In this document: one piece after another, positions 8,780 through 17,784 of the stretch
How the letters are laid out: every line of letters begins with the position of its first letter
How positions within the stretch are numbered: the first letter of the stretch is position 1
NCBI GenBank assembly: GCA_001516025.1
Contig: LOEU01000030.1
Location: 1 to 64,000, forward strand
Length of the DNA stretch: 64,000 bases
Direction: 5' to 3'
From: a bacterium BRH_c32
GTDB lineage: Bacteria > Bacteroidota > Ignavibacteria > Ignavibacteriales > Melioribacteraceae
Notes under the pieces: model-generated
Told to the model about the DNA's origin: nothing
Database searches by the model: none
What the model saw: the letters and a program-made list of their open reading frames with translations, nothing else
Position numbers and translations under genes: made by a program

Positions 8780-11221
8780 ATGGAAAAAACAGGATTAAAC
8801 AAGGGGTGGAGTTTTATACTTAACTCTAAAAGCAAAAATTATATCAAAGATTATTCTTCTATTAAAAACAGAAAATTAAGTGCTAATGTACCCGGGACAA
8901 TTCATACCGATTTATTGAAGCACAAATTAATAGACGATCCTTTCTATGCCGATAATGAATTAAGACTACAATGGATTTCAGAACTTGATTGGACTTACGA
9001 AAAAAAATTTAATTATAATCAATCGCTCTTTGGTAATGAAACTATTGTCTTTGAAGGTGTAGATACTATCTCCGAAATTTATCTCAATAATACTCTTCTT
9101 GGCGAAACAAAAAATATGTTTATTCGTTACGAATTTCCGATCTCAAAATTATTAAAAAGCACCGGGAATAAATTAAAGGTAATTCTAAAATCACCGACAA
9201 AATATGCATTAGCAGAAGAAGAAAAATATGGAAAGCTGCCGGTAGCATTAAATTCCTATCGAGCTTATATAAGAAAAGCGCAATATTCATTCGGTTGGGA
9301 TTGGGGTCCTGTTTTTGCAACTTCCGGAATCTGGAAAGATGTTTATATCATGGAAAATGATTTACCTGCTATCGATAGTTTTAATTTCGTTACTCTTGAA
9401 TTATCAGATTCTCTTGCAAAAGTAAAAATCACATTTTCAATTAAGAATAAAATCAATAATAATATTTCCGCAAAAATAAATATTATAAATGCTGATGATG
9501 AATATTCTTTTTCGATTGAAAAATGTAAAACTAAAAATGAATTGATTGTAGAAATTAAGAATCCAAAACTTTGGTGGTGTAGCGGTTATGGAAAACAGAA
9601 TTTATATGATCTTGAACTATTATTATTGGATAAAAATGGGGCAACATTAAATTCAATCAACAAAAAAATCGGTATAAGAACTATTGAATTAAAACTTAAG
9701 GATGATAAAAATGAAGTTTTTTATTTCGTACTGAATGGAATAAAAATAATTTCAAAAGGAGTTAATTGGATTCCCGGCGATGCTTTCCTTAATAGAGTAA
9801 CAGATGAAAAATATAGAAATCTTCTTTCGTATGCAGTACAGGGAAATATGAATATCGTAAGAGTATGGGGCGGCGGTATTTATGAGAAAGATGTTTTTTA
9901 TGAATTATGCGATGAGCTTGGTTTATTGGTATGGCAGGATTTTATGTTCGCTTGCGGGGCTTATCCTGAGATTAAAGAATTTATGAAAAATGTAGGCGAT
10001 GAGGTTATTTATAACGTTAATAGAATTCAATACCATCCTTCGCTTGCTATCTGGTGCGGTAATAATGAAAATGAATGGAACTGGACAAAAGAACAAAATT
10101 CAGATTACAGCAATATGCCCGGCTATAAAATATTTAGCAAATTGATTCCGGAAATATTAGAGAAAGAAGATCCTATTAGAGCTTATTGGCAATCATCACC
10201 TTTTGGTTTTGATAAAGATCCAAATTCTCAAACCAGCGGTAATAGGCATCAATGGGCTGTATGGAGCAATTGGATAGATTATACAAATGTGAAAACCGAT
10301 AATAGTCTATTCGTTACAGAGTTTGGATTTCAAGGTACCGCCAATCTTTCTACCTTAAATAAATATATTCCTAGACCTGAGAGGAAAATTCATAGCTCCA
10401 TATTTGAATTTCACAATAAGCAGACAGAGGGAAACGAAAGAGTAATCAGATTTATTTCTGCTCATTTACCATTAAATACTGACTGGGAAAAATTTAATTA
10501 TCTAAGTCAATTAAATCAAGCATTTGCGCTCAAGACTTGCCTTGAACATTGGAGATTTAATCAAATTACAAATGGTACAATAATATGGCAGATAAATGAT
10601 ACTAATCCGGTTACTAGTTGGTCCCTTATCGATAGTCAAGAGCTTCCAAAAATAGCTTACCATTTTGTAAAAAAAAGTTTCGCAGAAGTTACGCATAGGG
10701 TATTAAAAGAGAATGATAAATACTATATCGAAATTAGTAATCATTCTATTAATAATGTCTCATACAACTATAAACTACATATTTATAATCCCGCTGAAAA
10801 TAAGATGAAGGAAATTTTGTTTAGGGACGGAAATATTGAAAAGCAGTCTCAAATAAAATTATCGGTACCCGGTATAAAAAAATATTTTTCAAGTGATGAT
10901 ATAATCATTTTAACATTATGTAAAAGAAGAAAGATATTACATCGTAATTATTATATAGAAAAAGAATGGAAACATTTTCAACTTCCCAAAATAGATTTAA
11001 CAATCTATGAGAGAACTCCTAATAGCTTTCTATTGAAGGTTAAGAATCCTCTGTTCTTTACTGATCTTATCGCTGGTGATGCAATCTTTTCTGATAGAGG
11101 GCTTATTCTTCTGCCCGGTGAGTTACGAATTATAGAAAGTAGCAATAAAAAGAAAATATCGCCAAAGGATATTTCTGTTTTATCTCTTAATAATTTTTTA
11201 AATGAGCGAAATGAAAAATAA
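8780..11221 (+). CDS. Beta-mannosidase, glycoside hydrolase family 2
   Basis: An 813-residue GH2 beta-mannosidase that would release mannose from the non-reducing end of beta-1,4-manno-oligosaccharides. The architecture is standard: N-terminal sugar-binding sandwich (GWSF...VPGTIHTDLL...WTYEKKF, residues 1-200), Ig-like domain, then the TIM barrel. Catalytic residues are visible: the acid/base in WCGNNENEWNW (Glu430) and the nucleophile in VTEFGFQG (Glu514). The barrel entry NMNIVRVWGGGIYE is also diagnostic. There is no signal peptide, so the enzyme is cytoplasmic, matching import by the ABC system upstream. It starts two bases after the previous stop and its end overlaps the next gene by 11 bases. 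Alternative GH2 activities (galactosidase, glucuronidase) are unlikely given the mannosidase-type VPGTIHTDLL and GNNENEW motifs. Confidence 0.93.
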   Translation: MEKTGLNKGWSFILNSKSKNYIKDYSSIKNRKLSANVPGTIHTDLLKHKLIDDPFYADNELRLQWISELDWTYEKKFNYNQSLFGNETIVFEGVDTISEIYLNNTLLGETKNMFIRYEFPISKLLKSTGNKLKVILKSPTKYALAEEEKYGKLPVALNSYRAYIRKAQYSFGWDWGPVFATSGIWKDVYIMENDLPAIDSFNFVTLELSDSLAKVKITFSIKNKINNNISAKINIINADDEYSFSIEKCKTKNELIVEIKNPKLWWCSGYGKQNLYDLELLLLDKNGATLNSINKKIGIRTIELKLKDDKNEVFYFVLNGIKIISKGVNWIPGDAFLNRVTDEKYRNLLSYAVQGNMNIVRVWGGGIYEKDVFYELCDELGLLVWQDFMFACGAYPEIKEFMKNVGDEVIYNVNRIQYHPSLAIWCGNNENEWNWTKEQNSDYSNMPGYKIFSKLIPEILEKEDPIRAYWQSSPFGFDKDPNSQTSGNRHQWAVWSNWIDYTNVKTDNSLFVTEFGFQGTANLSTLNKYIPRPERKIHSSIFEFHNKQTEGNERVIRFISAHLPLNTDWEKFNYLSQLNQAFALKTCLEHWRFNQITNGTIIWQINDTNPVTSWSLIDSQELPKIAYHFVKKSFAEVTHRVLKENDKYYIEISNHSINNVSYNYKLHIYNPAENKMKEILFRDGNIEKQSQIKLSVPGIKKYFSSDDIIILTLCKRRKILHRNYYIEKEWKHFQLPKIDLTIYERTPNSFLLKVKNPLFFTDLIAGDAIFSDRGLILLPGELRIIESSNKKKISPKDISVLSLNNFLNERNEK

Positions 11222-14200
11222 AATATTTATTACGATAGGGTTATTATTTCTACTCTTCACAAATGATTTTAGTCAGCAATTGACTATTAAAAGGATAGAG
11301 ATGATGCCTAATAATCCAACACCTTATGTAATGAGGGATTGGAAAGAGGTTGCACGTGGTTACGATTCTATTGCATATAGTTTAAATGCTACGGGTACAT
11401 ATCTTCCATTAATAAAAATACAGAACAATGCTGTCAATTATCCAGGAGAGCAATTTTTTAGTCTCGATAGCTATGTCGGTACGATTCATAAAAATTCAGG
11501 AGAAGCAATAAATATAATCCCTTCTTTAGTTGGTGCAACATTAGTTGGTATTGATAAAAGTAATCAATACGGATATAATTGGGTAAAGATGAGCCGTGAG
11601 TTTTTTAATAAAAAATCGGGTGAAAATATATATTTGAATGCACCTCAAACTAGTTCGGGAGATGACTGGTGGTATGAAACAATGCCAAATGTTCTCTTCC
11701 AACATTTATATAAGCTATATCCAAATACGCCCGATTTTAATGAGCAATTTATCTCTCTTGCGGATAGATGGTTGGAAGCAGTAACTAAAATGGGAGGAAG
11801 CTCGGCTCCTTGGGCAGTCCCGAATATGAACCATCGTGCATGGAATCTGATTAAGATGACTGCGAATGACAGCGACGTACCTGAACCGGAAGCTGCCGGT
11901 GCTATTGGATATTTACTCTATAATGCATTCTTAGAAACCAATGAACAGAAATATTTAATTGGTGCCGAATGGTGTATGGAGTTTCTAAATTCACTTAACT
12001 CAAATCCGGCTTATGAAATTCAATTGCCTTATGGAGTATTTACGGCTGCTAGAATGAATGCAGAAATCGGAACAAATTATGATATTCCTAAAATTTTCAA
12101 TTGGAGTTTTGATTTAACTCAATTACGATTATGGAATGTTATAGTTGGAAAATGGCAGACGCAGGATGTAAGCGGTATAATCGGCGAGGATTCAGAAAGA
12201 CAGTATGCCTTTTCTATGAATGGTTTTCAACAAGCAGGTGCATTAGTCCCTTTAGTTAAATATGATGATCGCTTTGCAAATGCAATGGGTAAATGGATCT
12301 TAAATTTATCAAACGCATCAAGATTATTTTATTCTAATTATGTTGATGACCTTAGGCAGGATAGTCGTATCTGGGCAAAAGAATATGATCCTAAATCATA
12401 TATAGGTTACGAAGCTTTACTTAAAGGAAACACCGGCTGGGCTACTGCGACTGGTGATGCTAAGAAAGGGGGTTGGGCAAGCACTAATTTGTCGTTATAT
12501 AGTTCCTCTTCGGTGGGGTATCTCGCAGCGATAGTTGATACTACAAACATTCCGATGATTTTGCAGCTCGATTTAAATGCAACGGATTTTTATAGGAAAA
12601 ATAATTTTCCCTCATACCTAATATATAATCCATATTCAGAAGAGAGGACTGTAACAATAAAAATTCCTTCCGGTACTTATGATATTTATGATTTGATAGG
12701 TAATAAATTTATTGCCAATAGCATTAGTACAGAATATATAATTTCGATAAATTCTGTAAGTTCATCGGTGATAATGTGTATTCCTTCCGATGCTACAAAG
12801 GAAATTAAAAATAATAGACTCTATGTGAATGGTCTTGTTGCAGATTATAATTTAGGGACAGATGTAAATTATCCTCCGAGAATAAAGGCACTATCCACAT
12901 CTGAGTCAACAATTAAATTAGAAAAAAAAATAATAATTTATTGCACAGCTTTTGATAAAGAAAATTCATTAATCAATTATTCATGGTCTGCAACAAAAGG
13001 TAGCATAATTGGCAATGGTCCAATTGCAGAATACATTCCAACCGAAATAGGTGAAGCCATTATTAAAATAATTGTAACAGATGATAATTCACAAAAAGAT
13101 TCATCTGAAATTAAGATTGATATAGTCGAATCAATTAACAATAAACCGCTAATTAATCTACTCAAGGCAGAACCAAGGAAACTTAATCTTGGCGGAAAAA
13201 CAAAACTAATACTAAAAGCATCCGATCCTGATCAAGATAATTTAACTGTCAACTGGAGCAGTGAATTCGGAACATTTGAAACGATTGTGGATACAACATT
13301 TTGGATTGCTCCGACATCTCAAGGTATTTACTTCCTGAATTGCTCAATCGATGATGGAAGAGGAGGCACTACAACTGATAGTATTAAAGTGCTTGTTCGA
13401 GATTTTCAAAAATATTCCAATCCAAATTTAATTGCATACTATCCGTTTAATTCAAATGTTCTTGATGAAAGTGGAAAGGGTAATAATGGAATTAACAACG
13501 GAGCTATCTTTGTTAATGATCGATTAAATCAAACTAATAGCGCTTTGAATTTCGATGGTGTTAATGACAATGTGCAAATAAAAAATAATTCAACTCTCAA
13601 TTTCCAAAATGGAATTTCAATTGGCTTTTGGATTAAAACAGGTTCTTTGACTGAAAGCGAAACTTATGTTATTTCACATGGTAGTTATGAAAATAGATAC
13701 AAAATTTCTATTTCCGCAAAAAAACTAAGATGGACTATAAAGACGAATAATTCCGTGAATAATGGTATTATCGATTTAGATAGTGAAGTTACTCTTAAGT
13801 CAAATACTCTCTATCACTGCGTTGCTTCTTATGATGGGACTGATTTAGAGATATGGATCAATGGGGACTTAAATGCTTTCACTTCATGGAGCGGAAAACT
13901 TTTAACCGCAAGTCAAGACTTGATGATTGCTCAAATGCTGCCGAATAATTCTAATTATAATTTCAAAGGCAATTTAGATGAGGTAAGAATTTATGATAAT
14001 ACAATTTTGCCCGCCGAGATTAGTAAATTAATTGATATTCCGGTTGCGGTTAAGGAAGAACGAAATGAACAAATTCCGACAGAAACAAAATTGGTATCAA
14101 ATTATCCTAATCCTTTTAATCCTTCTACTGTAATTAATTATCTCGTCTCCACTCCCGGGATAGTAAAAATCGATATTTATAATTTACTCGGAGAGAGAAT

Positions 14201-14357
14201 CAGAGAATTGGTTAATGAAGAGATGTCTGCCGGCAATTATGTAACTCGCTGGGAAGGGATGAATGATAATGGGAATTTTGTATCATCCGGAATTTATTTC
14301 TGTATTCTATCAAACAAAAACAGCTTTTCAAAACTGAAGCTTCTATTAATAAAATAA
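11211..14357 (+). CDS. T9SS-secreted multidomain protein with LamG domain
   Basis: A 1048-residue secreted protein. Order of parts: signal peptide (MKNKIFITIGLLFLLFTNDFSQ); a long helical region rich in Trp and Tyr (about residues 25-490), resembling an alpha/alpha toroid; one or two Ig/PKD-like domains (about 545-735) with ATKGSIIGNGPIAEY and DDGRGGTTTDSIKVLV; a LamG/concanavalin-like domain (about 740-940) starting LIAYYPFNSNVLDESGKG; and a C-terminal type IX sorting domain with NYPNPFNPSTVINY and SSGIYFCIL. It is thus exported by Sec and then sorted to the cell surface. The start at 11211 is preferred over the ATG three codons upstream because the hydrophobic leader begins there, but the difference is small. 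It closes the mannan operon. A polysaccharide-binding or degrading role is inference. Confidence 0.72.
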   Translation: MKNKIFITIGLLFLLFTNDFSQQLTIKRIEMMPNNPTPYVMRDWKEVARGYDSIAYSLNATGTYLPLIKIQNNAVNYPGEQFFSLDSYVGTIHKNSGEAINIIPSLVGATLVGIDKSNQYGYNWVKMSREFFNKKSGENIYLNAPQTSSGDDWWYETMPNVLFQHLYKLYPNTPDFNEQFISLADRWLEAVTKMGGSSAPWAVPNMNHRAWNLIKMTANDSDVPEPEAAGAIGYLLYNAFLETNEQKYLIGAEWCMEFLNSLNSNPAYEIQLPYGVFTAARMNAEIGTNYDIPKIFNWSFDLTQLRLWNVIVGKWQTQDVSGIIGEDSERQYAFSMNGFQQAGALVPLVKYDDRFANAMGKWILNLSNASRLFYSNYVDDLRQDSRIWAKEYDPKSYIGYEALLKGNTGWATATGDAKKGGWASTNLSLYSSSSVGYLAAIVDTTNIPMILQLDLNATDFYRKNNFPSYLIYNPYSEERTVTIKIPSGTYDIYDLIGNKFIANSISTEYIISINSVSSSVIMCIPSDATKEIKNNRLYVNGLVADYNLGTDVNYPPRIKALSTSESTIKLEKKIIIYCTAFDKENSLINYSWSATKGSIIGNGPIAEYIPTEIGEAIIKIIVTDDNSQKDSSEIKIDIVESINNKPLINLLKAEPRKLNLGGKTKLILKASDPDQDNLTVNWSSEFGTFETIVDTTFWIAPTSQGIYFLNCSIDDGRGGTTTDSIKVLVRDFQKYSNPNLIAYYPFNSNVLDESGKGNNGINNGAIFVNDRLNQTNSALNFDGVNDNVQIKNNSTLNFQNGISIGFWIKTGSLTESETYVISHGSYENRYKISISAKKLRWTIKTNNSVNNGIIDLDSEVTLKSNTLYHCVASYDGTDLEIWINGDLNAFTSWSGKLLTASQDLMIAQMLPNNSNYNFKGNLDEVRIYDNTILPAEISKLIDIPVAVKEERNEQIPTETKLVSNYPNPFNPSTVINYLVSTPGIVKIDIYNLLGERIRELVNEEMSAGNYVTRWEGMNDNGNFVSSGIYFCILSNKNSFSKLKLLLIK

Positions 14358-14382
14358 GCATTCTCTTTTTTGAGTTAAACAA

Positions 14383-14416
14383 AAACCTTATTTTAGTTTT
14401 ATTAATAATAAGGTTT
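14383..14416 (+). promoter_or_regulatory. Hairpin overlapping the alr ribosome binding site
   Basis: A 10-bp perfect stem (AAACCTTATT at 14383-14392 with AATAAGGTTT at 14407-14416) and a 14-base loop end immediately before the alanine racemase start. The only Shine-Dalgarno-like bases (AAGG) lie inside the 3' arm. It has no T-run after it, so it is a weak candidate terminator for the upstream operon. Masking of the alr ribosome site is the other reading. Confidence 0.45.
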
Positions 14417-14417
14417 G

Positions 14418-15569
14418 ATGAACAATTTAGTTAATTATCCGGTAATGGCTGTTGATGATATTATTCGTCCGACACAGCTCCAAATAGATTTAAGATTATT
14501 AAAAGAGAATTATCTTAAAATCAAGTCGCACGTTTTCCCAGCTAAAGTAATGCCAATTCTGAAAGCTAATGCTTATGGTCATGGGCTTGTTAAAGTTGGG
14601 CAATTAATGGAAGAACTCAAAGCCGACTATATAGGAGTAGCGGTACTCGAAGAGGGTATTCTTTTACGTGAATCGGGTGTTACAATCCCGATATTGGTTC
14701 TTGGCGGTATCTGGGGGAATCAAATCCCTGTTTTTATTAAATACGATCTTGCAATGACTGCCTCCTCAATCGAAAAATTAAAACAAATTGATGAGATATC
14801 GATAGAGCTTAAAAAGAAAGCTAAAGTGCACTTAAAGATTGATACCGGTATGGAGCGTATTGGTGTTCATTATTATAGCGCGGATAAGCTTTTAGAAGAA
14901 TCGCTCAAATACAAAAACATTCTTGTAGAAGGAATATACACGCATCTTGCTAATTCGGAAAATAGTGATTTAAGTTATACTCGATTGCAGTTCGACCGCT
15001 TTAATGAAGTACTTCGTTTTTATGAAAAGCATTCAATTGAAGCACCAATAAGACATATTTCTAATTCAGGTGCTATATGCCAAATGCCCGAAGCAAATTT
15101 GGATATGGTTCGCCCCGGAATAATGTTGTATGGAGTTTATCCATCATACGAAATGATCAAACCAATTCAAGTTTTACCCGCGCTTCAATGGAAATCATTA
15201 GTTGTATATTTTAAGGTAATTAAACCAAATCACCCCGTAGGTTATGGGTCTAAATGGGTAAGCGATCATAATATTAGAGCAGTTACTATTCCTGTTGGTT
15301 ATGGAGATGGTTATTTAAGAAGTATGACCGGCAGTGCCGAAGTAATTATTCGCAATAAGCGATATCCGGTTATTGGCTCTATCTCAATGGATCAAATTGT
15401 GGTAAATATTGAACAAGATAGTGCATTTAATGGTGATGAAGTAATATTGATAGGTAAAGCAGATCAATCCGAGATTAAAGTCGAGGACCTCGCAAATTGG
15501 GCAGGAACGATACCGTATGAGATTCTGACAAATATTAATACCCGAGTACCACGTATATATATTGAATAA
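14418..15569 (+). CDS. alr: Alanine racemase
   Basis: PLP-dependent racemase that interconverts L- and D-alanine for peptidoglycan; 383 residues, normal length. The PLP-binding lysine is Lys49 in PILKANAYGHG. Other signatures are KIDTGMERIGV, HISNSGAI, DMVRPGIMLYG and the second catalytic tyrosine region VGYGSKWV, then GSISMDQI. The ATG at 14418 is preferred to the TTG one codon earlier. It lies 60 bases after the mannan operon, with no clear promoter in the gap and a hairpin over its ribosome site, so it may depend on read-through. A housekeeping gene wedged between polysaccharide loci is unremarkable in itself. Confidence 0.96.
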   Translation: MNNLVNYPVMAVDDIIRPTQLQIDLRLLKENYLKIKSHVFPAKVMPILKANAYGHGLVKVGQLMEELKADYIGVAVLEEGILLRESGVTIPILVLGGIWGNQIPVFIKYDLAMTASSIEKLKQIDEISIELKKKAKVHLKIDTGMERIGVHYYSADKLLEESLKYKNILVEGIYTHLANSENSDLSYTRLQFDRFNEVLRFYEKHSIEAPIRHISNSGAICQMPEANLDMVRPGIMLYGVYPSYEMIKPIQVLPALQWKSLVVYFKVIKPNHPVGYGSKWVSDHNIRAVTIPVGYGDGYLRSMTGSAEVIIRNKRYPVIGSISMDQIVVNIEQDSAFNGDEVILIGKADQSEIKVEDLANWAGTIPYEILTNINTRVPRIYIE

Positions 15570-15782
15570 GGTCGTATAATCTGATTTATTAATTGTTTTT
15601 AGTAAGATTTAAAATTAGGTTAATAGAAATAATCAACTTAAAGAAATTAGACCTTCCTGATTAATATATAAAAATATGTAAAAGAATTTGCCCTCCTTTA
15701 TTAAAAAGTGAATCTTTTATTAATCTAATAAATTTCTCCTGAGCTATTATTGAAAAATTAAATAAAATATTGAATTTATAAT

Positions 15783-15798
15783 TGGCGTGATTTTTGCA
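15783..15798 (+). promoter_or_regulatory. Sigma-54 promoter of the SGNH esterase gene
   Basis: The bases TGGCGTGATTTTTGCA match the sigma-54 consensus TGGCACGN4TTGCW at the -24 GG and -12 GC with exact spacing. The predicted transcription start is near 15810, about 20 bases before the ATG at 15830, with a GAGG ribosome site between. The same 16-base layout occurs in front of the sensor kinase gene at 24620-24635, with 13 of 16 bases identical. The rest of the 260-base gap is AT-rich, with an imperfect inverted repeat near 15700-15730 that might be an activator site. Confidence 0.72.
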
Positions 15799-15829
15799 TT
15801 TTTCTTTTTAATATTGAAGAGGAAAATTT

Positions 15830-17635
15830 ATGAAACGAATAGTTACATTTATTACAATAGCTCTATTATTTATTTCACTTACAAGTTCAATGGCTCAATT
15901 GAAAAAAATTAAAATAGCATGTATAGGAAATAGTATCACAATTGGAGGTGGTGCACAGTCATATCCCAATCAGCTCCAAACAATGCTCGGTTCTCACTAT
16001 ATCGTTTCCAATTTCGGTGTTTCGGGAACAACACTTCTTAAGAAAGGGGATCTCCCTTACATTAATGAATCGGCATATAGAAATGCAAAAAACTTTGATG
16101 CTGATATAATAATTATAAAGCTTGGCACTAATGATACGAAACCGCAAAACAGAATCTACTTGGATGAATACTATGATGATTATATGGCTATGATAGACGA
16201 GTTTAGATTAGGTGGAAAGAATCCGCAAATATTTGTTGCAAGCCCCTGCCCAATTCATATTGATGGATTTGGAATCACACAATCCGTATTAACAGAAAAA
16301 GTGATTCCCGCTGCTGATTCAGTTCGTAATGCGTCCGGTTCATACTTGATTGATTTTTATAATGCGATGCTTCCACATGCCGATCTTTTTTATGATGGAA
16401 TTCACCCATCTAATGCCGGGAATACAATTTTAGCTCAATGGGCTTATGATGCTATTATAAATAGTGCAACAGGTATTATAAGAAATTTTTATGCTGTTCC
16501 TAATTTTTATGAACAGGGGGAACAGGTAAAACTTTATTGGGAAACTACTACCGGTACTAAAGTAAAAATCAATGGTCAATCTTTAAATGCAACAGATTCA
16601 ATGGTCGTAACTCCGGGTAATGAAGCACAATATGTATTGATAACGGAGGGAGAAGTAAAGGATACCGCATTTGCAAGTGTAAAATATTTGGCTCCGGGAA
16701 AAATTACATCATTTTCTGCCGACCCCATTAAAGCTGAAGCAGGTGAAGAAGTAACTTTAACTTGGACAACTACTAATGGTTCTGAAGCTAAAATAAATGG
16801 TGAAGCAGTTATAGCTAAAGGGAGTATGATTGTTAATCCGAAGGAAACTACAACTTATGTTCTTTCGGCAGCGGGAGAGTTTAACGAAGAAAAATCTATT
16901 ACTGTCGAAGTTACGGATGCATCTTTAATTAATCGCGCACTTAATTATCCTGCAACTGTATTCAGTTTTTCAGATACCTCAAAAGCATCATTTGTAAATG
17001 ATGGTGATTTGAATACTATTTGGAAAAGTGGAATTGCCGCTACTCAATGGGTCTATATTTCTTTGGGAAGAAAAATAAATATTAATAGAGTTGTTATCCA
17101 TTGGGGAGATAATTTCTCTTCCGATTATCGAATCGAAATTCTAAATTCCAGCGGTAGTACTTCACGAATATTTGCCTCCGGTAACGCAGGTGATGGCGGA
17201 ACTGATGATATTACCGGTTTATCCGGATATTCAAATATTGTCCGTATCTTAGCAATTAATAGAAACGATCCTTCCAAAGGTCTGGAAATTAGAGAAATAG
17301 AAATTTATGGCACAATAAAGACAAATTCAGTTGAAAATGAAGTTGAACTGTTGCCTCTCGAATATTCGCTAGAACAAAATTATCCTAACCCGTTTAATCC
17401 GGAAACCACCATTAAATATAGTGTTCCGAGGTTAGGAAATGTTTCATTAAAAATTTATGATTCACTCGGTAAATTAGTAAAACTATTAGTTGACGAATCA
17501 AAGACAATCGGGCATTATGAAGTTAATTGGAATGGGAAAAATGATTTAGGAATAAATGTTAGTTCAGGAATATATTTCTGTAAAATGAGTTCGTATGGAA
17601 TAAGTAAATCAATTAAAATGGTTTTAGTAAAGTGA
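15830..17635 (+). CDS. T9SS-secreted SGNH/GDSL esterase with discoidin domain
   Basis: A 601-residue secreted esterase. Parts in order: signal peptide ending SSMAQ; SGNH hydrolase domain (about residues 25-210) with the Ser block KIACIGNSITIGGG, the Asn block KLGTNDTKP and the Asp-His block YDGIHPSNAG; two Ig-like domains (about 220-365, SFSADPIKAEAGEEVTLTW); an F5/8 type C (discoidin) carbohydrate-binding domain (about 370-495); and a type IX sorting domain (NYPNPFNPETTIKY). Such SGNH enzymes usually remove acetyl groups from polysaccharides; acetylated mannan or pectin would fit the window (inference). It is transcribed alone, from a sigma-54 promoter at 15783 to a strong terminator at 17674. 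That links it to the NtrC-type regulator at 24727 rather than to the flanking operons. Confidence 0.87.
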   Translation: MKRIVTFITIALLFISLTSSMAQLKKIKIACIGNSITIGGGAQSYPNQLQTMLGSHYIVSNFGVSGTTLLKKGDLPYINESAYRNAKNFDADIIIIKLGTNDTKPQNRIYLDEYYDDYMAMIDEFRLGGKNPQIFVASPCPIHIDGFGITQSVLTEKVIPAADSVRNASGSYLIDFYNAMLPHADLFYDGIHPSNAGNTILAQWAYDAIINSATGIIRNFYAVPNFYEQGEQVKLYWETTTGTKVKINGQSLNATDSMVVTPGNEAQYVLITEGEVKDTAFASVKYLAPGKITSFSADPIKAEAGEEVTLTWTTTNGSEAKINGEAVIAKGSMIVNPKETTTYVLSAAGEFNEEKSITVEVTDASLINRALNYPATVFSFSDTSKASFVNDGDLNTIWKSGIAATQWVYISLGRKININRVVIHWGDNFSSDYRIEILNSSGSTSRIFASGNAGDGGTDDITGLSGYSNIVRILAINRNDPSKGLEIREIEIYGTIKTNSVENEVELLPLEYSLEQNYPNPFNPETTIKYSVPRLGNVSLKIYDSLGKLVKLLVDESKTIGHYEVNWNGKNDLGINVSSGIYFCKMSSYGISKSIKMVLVK

Positions 17636-17673
17636 GTTTTATCTCCATTCCTTAACATAAGCTAATAATTTTT

Positions 17674-17710
17674 AAAGCGGTATTGGGTATTATTCAATAC
17701 CGCTTTTTTT
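17674..17710 (+). terminator. Rho-independent terminator
   Basis: A perfect 12-bp stem (AAAGCGGTATTG at 17674-17685 with CAATACCGCTTT at 17695-17706) around a 9-base loop, with seven T residues ending at 17710. It ends the esterase transcript and insulates the ABC importer genes downstream. Confidence 0.93.
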
Positions 17711-17719
17711 ATTTTCAAT

Positions 17720-17748
17720 TTGTCTTACCGATTTGATAGATTTATATT
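17720..17748 (+). promoter_or_regulatory. Candidate sigma-70 promoter of the cobalamin/iron importer
   Basis: TTGTCT at 17720-17725 and TATATT at 17743-17748 are separated by 17 bases, just after the terminator and 36 bases before the ATG. The 5' leader is too short for a cobalamin riboswitch, and none is visible. Confidence 0.45.
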
Positions 17749-17784
17749 TCAATTCTATATAAAATTAAGAAATAACATTACTAA

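Noticed and set aside
15695..15735. Imperfect inverted repeat as activator site for the sigma-54 promoter at 15783
   Set aside because: The arms match only with a 2-base gap and do not resemble the repeat at 24685; AT-rich chance is likely.
17636..17784. Cobalamin riboswitch before the BtuFCD-like genes
   Set aside because: Only about 75 bases lie between terminator and start, with no B12-box-like sequence; a plain promoter fits.
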